Assembly (NCBI GenBank): GCA_021828925.1
Contig: JAJZCT010000172.1
Coordinates: 1-7,046, forward strand
Length of the DNA: 7,046 bases
Reading direction: 5' to 3'
Source: Planctomycetota bacterium
GTDB lineage: Bacteria; Planctomycetota; Phycisphaerae; WQYP01
Part shown: one piece after another, positions 6,319 through 7,046 of the stretch
Position numbering within the stretch: the first letter of the stretch is position 1
How the letters are laid out: every line of letters begins with the position of its first letter
The notes under the pieces: generated by a model
Databases searched by the model: none
What the model was told of the DNA's origin: nothing
Seen by the model: the letters and a program-made list of their open reading frames with translations, nothing else
Position numbers and translations under genes: made by a program

Positions 6319-7046
6319 ATGCCAAATAGACCGTACTTCCATACTGGCAAACTCACGGCAACTTCGAGCCAAACAATCTGGTTCATGTTCGCCGCGATAC
6401 TGGGTGGGGCCCTCGTGGCCGGCCTTTCGCCCAACGCGGCAGCGGTGAAGGTTGCTGCCGATCCATGGGCTACGTTCGCGAGTCAGCATCATTGCTTTCT
6501 CGCGGTGGAGGATGCCTACTCCACTGAAACAGGCACGTACATCGGTACGCTGCCAGCCGCACCACCGCAGGGTTTCAAGACAATTAACGCGGCTGTGAGC
6601 TTCCTGCGAGCCAAACTGCCTGCCTGTACGGTCTGGCGTGATAAACTCAATAGTCACATCATCCATATCGTGTATACAAAGGCGCTCAAATGGGAGGCCA
6701 ATCCGCTGAATCAGCGGCTGACATTCCACGGTACGATGAGTCTGAAGCAAGTTGCCGCCCGGATTATCCGAAAGCAGTTTCCGCTCGTTGGCCTTATCTG
6801 CGTGGGTGATCGACGCTATGGGTTTTTCCCGGATACGGGGGGAATGGCCATAACGAAGGCGTACGAGGCCCCCATGCATTTCGACGTCAAAGGCATGACG
6901 CTACGGGAGTTTCTAACGGCCGGTGTAGCGTACGACGTAAAGGGACCGCAACCACCTTTCGTCCTGTGGCGGGCAGATTACTATCTGAAAAGCGGCAAGC
7001 CCACCGGTCGGGTTGATATCATGGTCTACGGCGTGCCGCTTCGCAG
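6319..7046 (+). CDS. N-terminal part of unrecognised exported protein, 3' end outside window
   Basis: The frame opens at ATG 6319 and stays open to the window edge, giving 242 codons plus two bases. No earlier ATG, GTG or TTG exists back to the in-frame TAA at 6253-6255. No convincing Shine-Dalgarno sequence precedes it; a second in-frame ATG at 6385 (residue 23) is an alternative but would remove most of the leader. Residues 20-43 (from TIWFMFAAILGGALVAGLSP to an Ala-rich end) form a signal peptide with a plausible cleavage after the Ala run near residue 42. Residues 86-155 and 176-206 hold two segments with an alternating strand-helix look: NQRLTFHGTMSLKQVAARII and APMHFDVKGMTLREFLTAGV. The second resembles the STN domain of secretins and TonB-dependent receptors. 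This is weak, and the family is not recognised. It follows B2 by 88 bases in the same direction and may belong to the same operon. Confidence 0.7.
   Translation, partial: MPNRPYFHTGKLTATSSQTIWFMFAAILGGALVAGLSPNAAAVKVAADPWATFASQHHCFLAVEDAYSTETGTYIGTLPAAPPQGFKTINAAVSFLRAKLPACTVWRDKLNSHIIHIVYTKALKWEANPLNQRLTFHGTMSLKQVAARIIRKQFPLVGLICVGDRRYGFFPDTGGMAITKAYEAPMHFDVKGMTLREFLTAGVAYDVKGPQPPFVLWRADYYLKSGKPTGRVDIMVYGVPLR

Noticed and set aside
6283..6879. 198-codon open frame on the minus strand opposite the last gene
   Set aside because: The + strand frame has a signal peptide and stays open for 242 codons to the edge; the minus frame shows no recognisable features and opposes the direction of all other genes.

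Overview
The window is a gene-dense stretch with every supported gene on the + strand: four complete genes, the 3' end of a gene entering from the left, and the 5' part of a gene leaving on the right. The DNA looks moderately GC-rich by eye. No housekeeping gene, RNA gene, transposase, CRISPR array or phage gene is visible. Taxonomy is uncertain. The entering gene carries a short 'LNTEISGIFLD' motif that I associate with exported proteins of Planctomycetota and related environmental bacteria, possibly Armatimonadota. This is recall, not a search result.

Layout: (1) 1-578, C-terminal part of an unrecognised protein. (2) 571-2115, exported beta-rich protein A1. (3) 2112-3473, exported two-domain protein B1. 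(4) 3501-5030, protein A2, a clear paralogue of A1. (5) 5061-6230, protein B2, a paralogue of B1. (6) 6319-7046, N-terminal part of another exported protein, open at the window edge. Junctions are tight: an 8-base overlap, a 4-base ATGA overlap, then gaps of 27, 30 and 88 bases. Genes 1 to 5 therefore look like one transcription unit, and gene 6 probably continues it.

The central observation is an A-B-A-B arrangement. A two-gene cassette appears to have been duplicated in tandem and has since diverged strongly. A proteins have an N-terminal hydrophobic export segment, a PKD-like beta domain and a second very conserved beta block. B proteins have an export segment, a beta-sandwich-like domain, a proline-rich linker, an NTF2/SnoaL-like domain and a helical tail. 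Preservation of both genes and their order suggests that A and B work together outside the cytoplasm, perhaps as a surface or periplasmic complex. No enzyme active site or toxin domain is recognisable, so the function remains unknown. The start of A2 is peculiar: it lies behind a double stop and a hairpin that contains the only Shine-Dalgarno-like sequence.
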